Origin: Eucommia ulmoides | Taxonomy: Eukaryota; Streptophyta; Magnoliopsida; Garryales; Eucommiaceae | DNA length: 64,000 nucleotides | Assembly (NCBI GenBank): GCA_016647705.1 | Contig: CM028330.1 | Location: forward strand, 28,414,649-28,478,648 | Direction of reading: 5' to 3' | In this document: piece after piece, positions 23,149 through 36,085 of the stretch | Layout of the letters: each line of letters begins with the position of its first letter | How positions within the stretch are numbered: the stretch's first letter is position 1 | Notes under the pieces: model-generated | Seen by the model: only the letters and a program-made list of their open reading frames with translations | The model's database searches: none | Told to the model about the DNA's origin: nothing | Position numbers and translations under genes: made by a program

Positions 23149-24836
23149 AAAAACTTCAGAGAAAATACATATGTTTTGTTCTTATAGTATGTCAGGATTC
23201 TTTGTGTTTTTTGCATAGTTTTTGGGTTCTTCTCTTCATTGCAACTGTCAAAACTCTTTCTTGTGATTGGTACAAAAAAAATATTTCTTGTTTTGTTTGT
23301 AATGAAATAAATAGGATATGATGTTATTACAACTATTTGTTGACTACTCCTCCCTGTTGGAAACCTGCGATGGGGGTATTTGTTATATTATATATACCAA
23401 GTGTGCCTATTCTTTAATGACTTTTGACTTTGACATTTTTGTTGATTAAGGTGAGGTACTTCAGCAGGCTTTTGGGTACTGACAGATTAAAACTATCATC
23501 ACTTTGGGCACGCGTATGCTATTTATTTATTTATTTATTTTATGTATTTTGTCTTAACAATTTGCATTTCATGCATGGCCTCTTAATTCTAATCAATATA
23601 TATACATGTGTGTGTGTATATATATTGAATTAGGGTTTATAGAGGTCAAGAACTAACCTATGAGCATTATGCTGTGCCACATTTCCATAACTTGAATTAT
23701 TATTTTCATCCAAATCATGAACATAATAACCTAACCTATGAGCATTGTGCTGATAACATTAAGAAAATGGTTATCCCACATTACAATTTTTCAGTATGAT
23801 TATTAATGTGAAATCACAACATCAAGCCAATATGCAACTTGATTGGACACTCAGTTTGCATGGATCAAGAGAAATGAGGAAAAGGGAAAAGCTTTCTCTC
23901 TAAGTCCATCATTTGGAAATTCTAACAATGAAAGAAACCTAGCCGTAAAAAAAAAAAAAAGGAAATAAGAATAGAGAAATGGGAGAAAGTTTGCTTAAAT
24001 TTGCAATGGTTTTTTCAACCTAAAATTAGAGAGATTCAAATTAAAAAAGGATAGAAATGGCATAAATTGACAAATGTAACCTTAATAAACCCTTAATAAA
24101 CTCCATCTTCTTGTTTAAAATAAAATATAATAGTAAGAAAACAAAAATATTTCTCTCTTCTATCCTCTTCTCATTATTTAATGGAAGAATAGTGCTATAG
24201 TCGCATATCTCTTGTGCATAACTTCGTGTTCACATCATTTGGGGGTCAAGCTAGCATTTTTTGTAAATGGAATAGCCGGTAAATGCTCTTCTTTTTCCTA
24301 TTAATGAGATATTGAGATTCTACTCTCCTCTCAATTTCTTCCCATCCAAATATAGTGTAAAATTATGATACCGTAAATCTGAAAGAGAGGTTATCTCGTT
24401 CACATGTGTATAAAAATAGAATTACAACCATATGACAGGTTCATTATTCCTGTGTGTCAAGTCATATAAAACAGTAATACCATCACAAATCAAATCTAAT
24501 AGAGCTGCGATACATCATCAAATCTGTTTGAGGAAAATTATCAAACACATGGTGTGCATCAAATGTGAACAGCTGCATGAAAAATATATATGTTTCATAC
24601 CTTAAGATAGTGAAGATTGAGATGAAGATAAAGCCTCTAGGAGTCAAAACCTTTCTCAATAATAATGGATTTGAGTGAAGAAAAGAATTGAAGATTTGAG
24701 TGATGAAGAAGAATTGAAGAAACATTGATTTATATAATCTATGGATTGAAGTAACAAACCGTTACCTTTCATGGAGGAGAAGAAATCATTGATGAATAAT
24801 TGAAGACCTATTAGTAGAGGTTGAAATAGAGCGTTA
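23149..24836. other. AT-rich intergenic DNA
   Basis: No supported gene apart from the exon-like block mentioned at 23451-23514. It contains short simple repeats such as (TTTA)n at about 23519-23540 and TGTG/TATA at 23600-23625. Short open frames carry no recognisable domain. Confidence 0.35.
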
Positions 24837-24991
24837 GAACCGCAAGCTTTTACCTTCACAGCCGATTTGTAATGGCAGTAGGGATTCAAACGGTGTTGGT
24901 GATTGTAGGGCTTGGAACCACAAGCTTTTACCTTCACAGCAGATTTGTAACGACAGTAGGGCTTCAATAGTGTTGGTGATTGTAGGGCTTC
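24837..24991 (+). repeat. Tandem duplication, 78-bp unit, two copies
   Basis: Units at 24837-24914 and 24915-24991 share caagcttttaccttcacag and gtgttggtgattgtagggct, with scattered substitutions. On the minus strand both units read through as a repeated peptide containing YKSAVKVKACGS, but the surrounding frame has no recognisable domain, so no gene is called. Confidence 0.85.
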
Positions 24992-25983
24992 AAACGACTA
25001 ATTAATTTTGAGGGAATAGTGATGGAGGAGTGGCTCATTGATGAGGAAAGATGTGGATGGAGCATGGATAGATAATGATCGTCGACGAAGGAGAACAAAA
25101 AAAAGCCTCTTCTTTTGATGAGGTTCATTCTAAAGCCAAAACTTCATCTTTTAGGTTTTACTATTAGATACTAGGTAAATCATATCATATGAGAAAAAAT
25201 AAAAGCCAAAGTTTAAGCCATTAAATGAACGAGAGGTCACCAGCTATATTTTCCTTACTTTTCATGATTTTGAATATATTTTAATTATTAGGTGTATTTT
25301 TCAATTAATATTATTGTGATAATTCTACTAATTCAATGCTTTCATTGTGTGAACATTTCAAAGGTATTGAATCATTTTATTGGCATAATTTCATTATAAG
25401 GTTTACATTGATTTCACTATCATAATTTTGCTTATAATTTTACTAATGCTTAAAATTTGAAAGTAACTCATAAATCCAAGAGCTTTCATTGTCATCATTT
25501 TAATAATTCAATACTTTCATTATGTGGGTATTTTAAATATCTTCAATAATTTTATTAACATAATTTGGAAGGAAATCATTATTCTACCAACATTTGGAAT
25601 GTGGCATGACTCCATAAAGCAACAAAATACTCTACAAAAATTTCCTTCTTCATCCCATAATTGCACATAGTCCCTTGAAATTGCCTAATTTTTTTCATAT
25701 TCTTTTGTTTAATGTTCAAATTTTTGCTACTACTTGAACTTGATAACTACATAAATAAAACAATGTATATCCATATATTTTGCCAATAGATTGTCAATGT
25801 ATGTGCCAAGAACTTGCCAACGTCTTGCCAATTCAATTGTAAAAAAAATAGTTCGAGTTATGTAAACTTCCTGATACAAGGGTTTCAAGATTGAGATTGA
25901 CATCAAGACCAAAAGAGCTCGATCTTTATTTCATCTGCTAATCTAAAGGTGATAAATTTATTCATCATATTTTCATTGGAACT
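24992..25983. other. AT-rich intergenic DNA up to the minus-strand Copia element
   Basis: Around 25270-25560 there are repeated phrases (attttaataattcaatactttcatt and relatives) suggesting an old degenerate local repeat. No coding region is supported. Confidence 0.35.
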
Positions 25984-26496
25984 TGTTAGCCCAATGAGCT
26001 ACCCAAGAGAGGTGGTGAATTTGGTAGTTATAAAAAAATTAAACAAATAAAGCTTTAACACTAAAATATCAAATAATTATTTTTTTCTAAATTAATTATT
26101 ATATTCATTACGCAGCGGATAAGTATTTAATCAGGTCAATTATCATTTTCAATTTCACATAAGGAGCACATATCAAATATTTAATTAGGATCCTAAATTC
26201 TATCATGTCAATATCAAAACACACATAAGATAACTCGTTTAATAGCATCGTGTGTGATCCCAATTCGGGTTGCATTAAGAGTATAAAAGTATAGAGTTGT
26301 TTTCACCTAAATTCTTCAAGGTCTTCACAACTCTTCATTTCTTCAATGCATTTATCTTTGCACCCTTAACTTTTTCTTCATGGTGTCTTCAACATAATCA
26401 AATATATGGAACTATTTTTCTGAAATACTCAACAAAAATATTAGTTTCACAAAAAATATCAATACTTAATTCTTCATCATAACCTACGGATCAATA
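25984..26496 (-). repeat. 3' LTR of the minus-strand Copia element, shortened
   Basis: Only about 513 bp against 2437 bp for its partner. Both ends are kept, but about 1.9 kb from the middle is missing. The breakpoint lies near 26139 (tttaatcaggtcaatt), where short shared bases (ttaat/tcaat) mark both edges in the intact LTR. Confidence 0.85.
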
Positions 26497-29319
26497 ATCT
26501 CCCCATTTTTTATGATACAATTAACTTTGATGTTTTCTTCAAACAAGAATGTAACCAGGCTCCCCCTAAATCCGAAGAGGATTATTTAAATCATTTAAGC
26601 ATAAACTTGAAGACATAATCAAACAATTCAAACAATATTCAATATAAGCCCAAAAACCAATTGAACGATATTCAAAATAAAGCCTAGTTTCTTAATAACT
26701 TCTTCTTAAACATCAACTTTTTCCCTTTTGTCATCTCAAAAAGTGGCAAAGGGGAACAAAAAACATCACTCTAGGCATACACCGTTATTCCTAGTCATAC
26801 CTAAACCTCGAATAATTTTCATTAACTTTGATTTTCTGCTAAAGGTTTAGTGAAAATAATAAGCTAATCGGAGGTATCTAAATTTTTAATATCATTTTTT
26901 TCAATTAAAGCAACACATATTATTGCCCCACTTATAAAAACTTCTCCCCTATTTGTAAACAAGTTAATTTATGCTTGGGAGAACAATCTTGAGGCAATTT
27001 TAAAAGATCATCAAAACATTTCAACAATGTAGCATGAAATCATAGAATTTCAATTAAAGTTAACATACTTTACTCATGATATCAATTAATATCTTCCCTT
27101 GATAGAATAAAAATATATGTAATCTTTAATGCACTAGGACATGAAGTATATCTCAATGATAATTTATGAAATTGTTAACATAAATCTAGTGCATGCATAA
27201 ACAAGGATAAGTGCATATTTATCTCATAAAATTTCAGTTCCCTTTTAGAATAATAAACATTTACAAAACAGAAGATATTAGTTGTATGACAGACACTTAA
27301 TGCCTATAAGGATATCCACAGGAAATAGTATCAATAGATTGAAATGACCTATATATTCAGATGATCGTATATATGGTATCATAAATAGATTAACACGATT
27401 TCATAAAGTGATATCAACCATATAAGTTTAAATTTAGACGATATGCTGACATGTAAGATTATAATTAATACTAATTTTATCAAACAAATCTTAGCAATAA
27501 ATATTTTATCAATAAATCAGTATTAGCTTAACAATAGAATTCCATGTAGACATATAATCAAAGCATGATATTCATAGAGATGTGAGTTAATTTATGTAAA
27601 TTAGATGATAATTTCACATCACATAAATTTATTACATAATCATGCAAGAATGGGATTATTTTACCATTGAGTTGAATGAAGATTCAACTCTAATAAATTA
27701 TCTCCTTAAATCAACCTTGTTTTTATTCTTGGATAAACTTCGAATTTCAGTATTCATATTTGTTTCTCCTTAAATTATCTTATAACCTGAAACTCTTTGA
27801 AACATATTTGGAAGAAAATTATTAATAGAGATCAAGTGAACATATATTTATCAATTGTTCTCAAGATCATGCATGATCACTAACCAATTCCAAGCAATTT
27901 TGATCCTATTAACCAATTGATTTAGATTAAGTCATCTCAAGTAACAAGTTTCTTATAATCATATTATCGATTTAAAAAACTATCTATAGATGCATGATAT
28001 GAGTAATATAAGCAATTTTGAACCAAACATGTTGCTACACTTTAAGTAAATGTGATTATTTGAATCACCATGCAATGTTTCTAAGATAACAAATAAGCAC
28101 ATAATTTAGTACAAGTCTTAGAAACCATTGCCAATTACCTATTTGGCAAGTCAGATACCTCATTCTTTAACAAATTTAATGAATTTAAACTGCGAAGAGT
28201 TAGGAGTACCTCTTATATCTTTCGTGACAACTTTGCTTTCTACCTCATTTGTATCAATGATTGATTTGGATGCACAATTTTTCTTGGCCTGTTCATATCC
28301 TCTAAGCCTTTGATTGTTGCCACTTGATTCAATGATATTTTCATTTGCATGTGTCACTTGTGGCTTCTTTGTAACTTCACATCTTGGCTTTGGTACATCT
28401 TTTCACTTTGTATGTGTCGCTTGTGTATTCTTGGTGACTTCCCATCTTGGCTTTGATATAACCTATTTGTTTGTTCTTTTCGGTCCAGTCCCGACATTAT
28501 GTAACTCTATACAAGACATTTGCATAGCTCTCTTTGGTATCCATTTTATTTTGGATCCATTCTTGTTAGACATAAACTTAGGGTTCTTGAACGAACATGA
28601 TACTTTAAAATGTCCAACCTATTACAATAATAACATTTGAACTTCGATTGATTATCATAGATAGAACGAGAAGCAAAGCATGAATAATTTCTAACAATAA
28701 CAATATTACAATCATTGTCTTGTGATGAAGGATGAGACGATAAAACATATCGACTTCCATAGATTATTTTGAAGGATGGAGAAATATTTTAAGAATTTCT
28801 TGAAATAGACTTGAGGAGAGATTTTGGTTTTTCAAAATTTTTCTTGAGTAAATCAATATTTAATTTAAGATCTGACCTTTGCTAGAAACCACGTCAAAAT
28901 CATTTTTTAAAACTTTGTTTTCATTTTCAATAAAATCCACTTTAGAGAGCAAATTATTTATTTCCAAAACGACATTTGAAAACTCTTTTGTTCCACAATA
29001 GTCATCCAGATGCACTTTAGATTTCCGAACATTTTTTCTTCCATTCTCAATAGAATCAATTTTTCTTTTTAAACTCAAGTTTTTTTTTAGCACAAAGAAG
29101 TGTTAGAAAAAGTAATTTTTCCATGACAATATGAAATTTTCATTATCATCATCTCCATCACTACCACTGATTCTACAAGAATCATAAATAACATTATCAT
29201 ATACGGATCTATCATCTTCAAGAGAGGATACATAAAAAATATTTTCCATGGTGTGTGCCACGTGATCGGTTTAGCTAAGATTTTAAGTTTATCGGGCTAA
29301 AACCAGCTTTAGTACCAAT
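26497..29319 (-). pseudogene. Remnant gag and RNase H end of the minus-strand Copia element
   Basis: On the minus strand near the 5' LTR, 29093-28860 encodes a lysine- and leucine-rich coiled-coil-like piece. About 28635-28590 is a broken zinc knuckle (CYYCNRLDILKYHV), then KWIPK (about 28540). Close to the other end, LDTSD-stop-then-FTKPLAENQ (about 26860-26810) is the C-terminal end of Copia RNase H. A polypurine tract (minus strand of 26497-26512) follows. Protease, integrase and RT are not recognisable in between, so most of pol has been deleted or replaced by AT-rich sequence. Confidence 0.7.
29301..29319 (-). other. Primer binding site of the minus-strand Copia element
   Basis: Reading minus from the LTR edge, ATTGGTACTAAAGC includes TGGTACTAAAGC, similar to the initiator-Met site TGGTATCAGAGC and at the same offset as in element 1. 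Confidence 0.72.
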
Positions 29320-31756
29320 TGTTAGCCCAATAAGCTACCCAAGAGAGGGGGGGGGGGGGGAGAATTGGATAGTTATAAAAAATTTAAACAAATAAATCTT
29401 TAACACTTAAATATCAAATAATCAATTTTTCTAAATTAATTATTATATTTGTTATGCAGCATATAAATGTTTAATTCTAGGTGCACACCCAAACAAAATA
29501 TATTAAAATTAAAGAATGCAACACACCAAGATATATCCTAGTTTAACATAGTAACCTTACCTAATTCAGTCCCCTGAGCTCCACAGAGATTCAAAATCTC
29601 TAAACTTTTGATTCCTTTAACTGTAGGAACTAAACCCTTACAATAATTATTTTCTCAGGTTCAAAATCAACCTTTACAATTCTTTTTTCCTAAGCTAAGG
29701 AAAAACCTTATCTTTTTACCAGTCTAAAGAGTAACTTAATTTTATTACAAGAAGAATCAAAACCTTACCACACTCTCAAGTGTCATTTTCACAGGCAAGG
29801 ATTGAACCTTTATAATTCACTCAAAATTAATTCAATTATAGGGAGAATGAAAACCTAATTCTTTTCAAGGGAAAAGAATAACTTAACTTTTTTACTTAGG
29901 ACAAATAGCAAACCCTAATATGTTTCACAGGAAAAAGATCGAAACCTAACTACCCTAACTAGACACCAGCCCAACTATGTGTAATTCGCTCAAACTCACA
30001 AATACAGAAAAATATGAGTTTCTTCCCATAAGGGGCTTCTACCACCTTAATGCAGATATACTCAATTAATATCTTGAAATTTACTACGTGATAGATACAA
30101 TGTGAAACAAATTAATATCTGGTTAATAATCAATGTGGGTAGCACAAATATAAGCACATAATCAGATAAACACACAAAATCGTTTTAAAAAGATTTTCAG
30201 GCTCTTAAGCTTGAAAACAATTTTCTATTGCTCTTAGCACCAAGCAAACAATAATAATATGAAATCAAAATTAAAAATAATAACTTGAAAAGATCTCACT
30301 GGGAAAACACCAATGATTAAAACAAAATTGCAAAAGAGCACAAATCGGTGACATTAATTCAACAATGCTTTAGATCAAGAATTTAATATCACTTTTAGAA
30401 TAGCTCAAAACTGATGTTCTTGATGTGTTGTATCCCAATCCCGCAGGTCTAAATATATAGACAGATAACAAACCCTCCAACATCTACTTCTCAAAAGATA
30501 TGCCTCTAAAAGGCACTCTTAGACTCCATATAACATAATCATTTAATTTTGGGGTAATCCACTTAAAAATAACTTTTAAATCTCACAAATAAGTTTATGA
30601 AATATTTATCAGTTAACAATCATAAAGATAGGAAATATTTAATTACTTAAATTGAGGGAAACATAAATTATGTGGACCAAATTAATAGGGATATAAAAAC
30701 ACATGTACCATATATTCAATAGGTTCAAATCCCCCAAATCTTTCTCTTGGAATAATAAAAAATGACTAGTTTTTTACCAAGAGATCAAGTCCCTCAAAAT
30801 CATAACCGAAACAATCGATTGACTGAACTCCATAATTCGGTTGACTAATTATGGTTACAGGTGCATCAACTTCAAGCCCACTTTGAACCACAATTCAATC
30901 TGATTTTGAAAAAACCTCAAAAAATAAAAATTGTAGGTCTCTTTCTAAGAGTTTTAGATCATCTTGAATCACCTGAATCTGAGTTCGGACGAGAACGTTA
31001 TGGCTGAAATACAAACTGGTACACAAGCCCAGTCGGTTGACTGATCAAAACAACCCCAAAACCAAGACAAACCTCAATTCCAATCGGTTGACCGATTACT
31101 TCAAAGCCTCACACTACCAAAATTTGAAACCCAAGTGGTTAGCCAATTTCTTCCTAAGCGCTTGACCGACTGTTATAGGGTGGTCCAATTTAGCTACAAA
31201 AAACTCACTCATTCAAATGGTTGACCGATTTCTTCTAATCGATTGACCGATTGCATCATGGTAGTTGTTTCATTCATCAATTCTGCTCCAAAACCCACTA
31301 TATGATTCAGTTAACTGATTTCTTTTATTGGTTGACTGCATTGACCCTAAAATTCAACTCTTTATACTTTAAACCTTATTTTCAATTAGGTCAATTATCA
31401 TTTCAATTTTATATAAAGAACACATATCAAATCTTTAATTAGGATCTTAAATTATATCATGTCAATATCAAAACACACATAAGATAACTCGTTTAATAGT
31501 GTCATGTGTGATCCTAATTTGGGTTGCATTTAGAGTATAAAAGTATAGAGTTATTTTCACTTAATTTCTTCAACGTCTTCATAACTCTTCATTTCTTCAA
31601 TGCATCCATCTTTGCACCCCTAACTTTTTCTTCATGATGTCTTCACCATAATCAAATATAGGGAACTTTTTTTTTCTTTCTAAAATACTCAGCAAAAACA
31701 TTAGTTCTACTAAAAATATTAGTATTTAATTGTTCATCAAAACCTAGGGATCAACA
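29320..31756 (-). repeat. 5' LTR of the minus-strand Copia element
   Basis: About 2437 bp with minus-strand termini TGTTGATCC and GGGCTAACA. It includes a G homopolymer at about 29347-29360. At about 30810-31345 it has a series of CGGTTGACTGATT-like palindromic blocks, the counterpart of the GTCGAC array in element 1 but with the CpG mostly lost. Confidence 0.87.
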
Positions 31757-32674
31757 AAACTTTCACAAGTAATTTAGGTACAATTTCCATGTGAAGTCAT
31801 TGGGTTTTCTCTGTGTGTTTCTTTTATTGTTTTACAGTTGTTGCTATTATTATCATTTTATTTTGTTTTAGAGGTAAAGGATATTATTGAATCCCATAGC
31901 TTGAAATTGAATGGTTTATCTTTTATAGGTAAGTAAACATTTGAAATTAGAACAGTCTATTAAAAAGCATAAATCATGAACTAAATCATATTTCTTGGGG
32001 TTTTCATTGGTAACTTGATAATGAAATCAGAAATAATGATGCCTGTTGGATAGAATTTCAGAACAATTTTTATGGCCTCCTGATTGTAATATGGAAAAGA
32101 AATCCATATAATTGTGGAAAAACGAAATTGGATGATTTAACTCTAAATGGGTTATTTAACCTCTATAATAATTAAGTCCTACATCAAACACAAAAATAAA
32201 CTCAATCATTTTATTGCACCAAAACTTTCAAAAAATATTAAATAAACCAATCAATCTTAATAATATATAATAAGTTTATCGGTTAATCCAAAATAGACAC
32301 TGTAAGGGCGTATTGGAGACAATAACTAATGATTAAATTGAATTTTTTTTAAAATTAAGGTAGACCCATTCAAGAGGGAAAACAAACTATATAAGTGAAA
32401 TTTTACATGAAAAATATATAAAGTTTTGTTTATTATCTCTTAAATTTAAGTAACATATATTTTAAAAACAATTCAAATTAAAAACAAATCAAACATAAAA
32501 TATGTTTTTATACATACTAGTGTATGACTCATACTTAAAGGTACGACCGTACGAAAAATAAGGTACCTAATTTAATATTATTTCGTATGCCTTGTGCTTG
32601 AAGGTACGACTGTACAAAAAAAAAATGGACCTAATTTAATATATTTTTTAAAATTAATATTTTAATATTATTAA
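31757..32674. other. AT-rich DNA with a short repeated palindrome
   Basis: No gene is seen. At 32535-32650 a block of about 63 bp occurs twice, each with cttRaaggtacgacYgtac followed by ggacctaatttaat or a close variant; ggtacgaccgtac is itself nearly palindromic. Confidence 0.5.
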
Positions 32675-33830
32675 TTTAATATCCATATATTATTTGTATT
32701 TTTTTTCGTAGATTTAATGTTCATAATTTATGTATATTATATTTATTTTTTATATTATTTCGTTAATTTAATTTTCGTAAATTTAATGTTTCATTATTAG
32801 TATAAAGTTTAATGTTCATATATTATTTTTATAATTTTTGAAAATTTAATATCCATAATTTACGTCTATTTAATTTTCATAAATTTAATATTTTAGTATG
32901 ATTATTAAATTTAACATCAATATATTATTTCTGTAAATATTTTTAAATTTAATGTCATTAATTTTTGTATATTATATTTTTTTATATTATTTCTTTAATT
33001 TAATTTCTGTAAATTTAATGTTTCCATATTATTACTAGATTTAATATCCATATTTTATTTCTATAATTTCTATAAATTTAATGTCTATAATTTTAGTATA
33101 TTATATTTCCTCTTTTATACTATTTTAATTTAATTTATTTAAATTTAATACTTCAGTATTATTACTAAATTTAATGTGCATATGTTATTTCTATAATTTC
33201 GGTGAATTTGATGTCTATAATTTACGTATATTATATTTTCTCTTTTATACTATTATTTTAATTTATTTTCATAAATAAAATTTATCTCATAAATTTAATG
33301 TCCATATATTATTTTATAGTTTTTATAAATTTAATTTATGTAATTTCTATATATTTTATTTTCCCTTTTATATTATTTATTTACTTTAATTCATACAAAA
33401 TAATATCTAAATATTATTTACTAAATTTAATGTTCATAAATTAATTCTATAATTTTCAGTTCGAGAATTCTGTATATTATATTATTTTTTAATTTAATTT
33501 TCATAAGTTTAATGTTTCTGTATTATTATTAAATTCAATATGCATATATTATTTTTATAATTTTCATAAATTTAATTTATATTATTACTAAATTTAATAT
33601 CTGTGTATTATTTCTATAATTTCTGTAAATCTAACATACATAATTTAATATCCGATATATTATTTCTAATTTTTTTTTATAAATTTAATGTTCAAAATTT
33701 TGTATATTATATTTTTTCATTTTATATTATTTCTTTCATTTAATTTTTATAAATTTAATATTTTAATATTATTACTAAATTTTAATGTTCATATATTATT
33801 TTTATAGATTTATATATATAAAAAAAATCA
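32675..33830 (+). repeat. Degenerate AT-rich tandem array, unit about 130 bp
   Basis: Unit starts of the form TTTAATRTYCATATATTATTT recur at about 32675, 32808, 32910, 33040, 33170, 33294, 33426, 33534, 33593, 33644 and 33781. The common spacing is 124-137 bp, with four shortened units of 102, 108, 59 and 51 bp. Each full unit also carries gtatattatattttt and ttattactaaa landmarks. No open frame crosses it. Confidence 0.85.
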
Positions 33831-34814
33831 TATTCTGTCTCCTCAATTATACAAAAAAATATATTCTCTCTCCTTAATTAGTTATAAGATATATAAGGTT
33901 AGACATAAATATACTATAAATATTTATGTTAATATTTTCAAAAATAAATAGTATGAAAAACAAAAAATTTAAAGAAGAACAAAATGATGCTAAAAATTAG
34001 AATTGGAATAATAAAATAATGAACCATAAAATTGTTGAAAACAATTTATCGTCAAATAATTCCAATAAACCACAATTAGACAAATTAATACTACATGTAC
34101 AAATTAAAAAAAAACCGTAACATCTCATTATTGATACAACATTCTCAAGGTCCGACTTTTGTTTTTCTTTTTCTTTTTTTCTTTTTCATTTTTTTGGGTT
34201 TTTTACAGTAAGATGTGTTCGAACCAACTTACGCCCACAATAACCAATAATAATCAATAAAACTTAGCCAATAATTAAAAAAAAAAAAGGCAAAACACCA
34301 TTTGTTTTCAAAATTCTCAACTTCCATTTTTCAAGTGAACACAACAGTTACCAACTTTTTAAAAAAAAAATAACAAAACTTGCTTTGTTTGTACATTCCC
34401 AAAGGCACGATTCTTTGTCTAGAGACATCGAACAATTGATAAATATCTTAGAGGCCTTATAACCTGTGTCTAAAGGCATGGTTAGCTATTTTTATAATAT
34501 GTATTTAAAAAAAAATGACCTTTTTCGTATACCAAAGAGAAATTTGAAAATAAATAATTAGATGAGATAGGATGCAAATAAATAATACAATATTTTTCCA
34601 TAAATATTATAAAGAAGTAGATCGTGAGATTTAAAATAATATTTCATCAAATTTACAAAAAAAAAATAACAATAGTAAAATATCATCCCAAATAAATACG
34701 GTTGACCACATGAATTAAACAATGTCTAAATTCAAATATTTTCAAATTGTTTTTCATATTTTCTCAAGTCTATGCCTAAGTAAGACATTATAGAAAAGTT
34801 AAAGAAACCATCAA
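33831..34814. other. AT-rich intergenic DNA, no gene seen
   Basis: Simple-sequence-rich segment (T and A runs, a ttttctttttc tract at 34158-34190). No recognisable coding or repeat family. It ends where a truncated TGATAGG-family LTR begins. Confidence 0.35.
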
Positions 34815-36085
34815 AATAAATCCACAGGGATTGGTTGAGATTATAATCGAGTACTACGATTGTCATAACCTAACTTTATTTAGGCGGTAAAAATTGGTTT
34901 ATAATTAATAAATACTAATCTAGTTAACTAATTAAACTAATTATACTATACTTCTAATATGAGATGTTTAAGGGAAAAGATTATTTAGGGATTAACTTCA
35001 TTTACTTAAATGTGTTTGATTTCGTTTAGTTTACAATAACGGTGTTCATCCTATCCGTCAATCTTTGTATCGTAAACTCACTCATCACCTCTCCCGAGTG
35101 TAAGATGAGTGAATATGCAACTTCGCGTCAGCGAAAACGTCCCCCTTAATGTCTTAACGACACTAGGTCACATGAGTCTTGCCCCAACGTCATTGATTGC
35201 ACACTTTCTAACTCCCTCTCGGGTTATTAGATCACCGAGTTGTGTTTAACCCTAGTCCGAATTCGGGGTTACCTCTTCTGAGTGTCAGACCCCGATTTCT
35301 CAATATATCTAAATAAACGTATAAACATGACAAACAAACGATATTTTCATAAACTATATTAATCCCATAGATAATCAAAGTTTAGCTCATGGTCATAACC
35401 ATTATACAACAAGAATCGAGCTAAACATGCTCAAACAATAAACCAAAGTTAAGAAATAAAAAGTGAAACGAAAGAAACTAGTCATAGTACAAAGATTTGA
35501 CGCTAAAATCGCTTCGAGATTGCTTCTTCTTCTTTGCTTTGTGTTCTTCTCCTTTGGATTTAGATGAGCTCTCCCCAAAACTCTCTCTAATCTATCTATC
35601 TATCTATCTATCTAGGAGCTTTCGTTTTGTCGAAAATGGAAGGAGGAAGGAAGAAATAGGGAACAAAATATCTAAAAAATATCTAAAATTTGTGCAGAGT
35701 GACTGCCGCGGCAGTGGGCAAGTCAGCAGTGCCACCATTGTAACGGTGGATGTAGCGGTGGAAGTAGAGAGTTTCAGTTGTTTCACCGTCGCGGCGGTGG
35801 ATCTCACTACTGTGGCGGTGGATTTGCAGAGAGTTTAGGCCCTTCTTTGTATTTTGACCGCCGTGGTGGTGGGCTGCAGGTTTTGACATTTAGCCTCTTT
35901 GCTCTTTTTCCATCGTTCTTCCACTGCTCTTGATCTAATTTAATTGTTTATGATTCGTTTTCATCCCCTTTCACCCTAAACACCTGAATTATAACAAAAA
36001 GAATAAAAACGTATTAAAACACAATAAAAACACTCAAAAACTAACAAGTTCGATTTGGAAATAGATAGGTAAATTACCCCTATCA
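34815..36085 (-). repeat. TGATAGG-family LTR copy 1 (minus), truncated
   Basis: The minus strand starts TGATAGGGGTAATTTACC at 36085 and runs to about 34815, where it stops about 90 bp short of the end seen in the copy at 55430. It carries the palindromic CCGCCGCGGCAG-type blocks (35700-35880), a TATC microsatellite (35588-35615) and the conserved ACACTCGGGAGAGGT-like pair. No interior sequence is attached, so it may be a solo LTR. Its truncation coincides with loss of the 5' end of the surrounding Gypsy element. Confidence 0.82.

Larger units (their letters stand above)
25984..31756 (-). mobile_element. Minus-strand Copia-type LTR element, internally deleted
   Basis: Read on the minus strand, the 5' LTR is 31756-29320, followed by a primer site, a short degenerate interior and the 3' LTR at 26496-25984. 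LTR termini and primer site match the same broad family as element 1 (minus start TGTTGATCC, end GGGCTAACA). Flanks gaact (25979-25983) and aaact (31757-31761) are a 5-base target duplication with one mismatch. The interior is only about 2.8 kb and lacks recognisable integrase and reverse transcriptase. Confidence 0.88.

Noticed and set aside
28128-28640. Plus-strand frames of 61 and 108 codons with repeated CVTCGFFVTSH-like text
   Set aside because: They are antisense to the gag remnant of the minus-strand Copia element; the minus strand carries the broken zinc knuckle.
35588-35615. CRISPR-like or other phased array (TATC repeats)
   Set aside because: A simple tetranucleotide microsatellite without spacers.
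35497-35889. Overlapping open frames of 67-113 codons on both strands
   Set aside because: They lie in the CpG palindrome blocks and TATC repeat of LTR copy 1. They are open on both strands because stop codons are rare in GC-rich repeats, and are not conserved in the other LTR copies.
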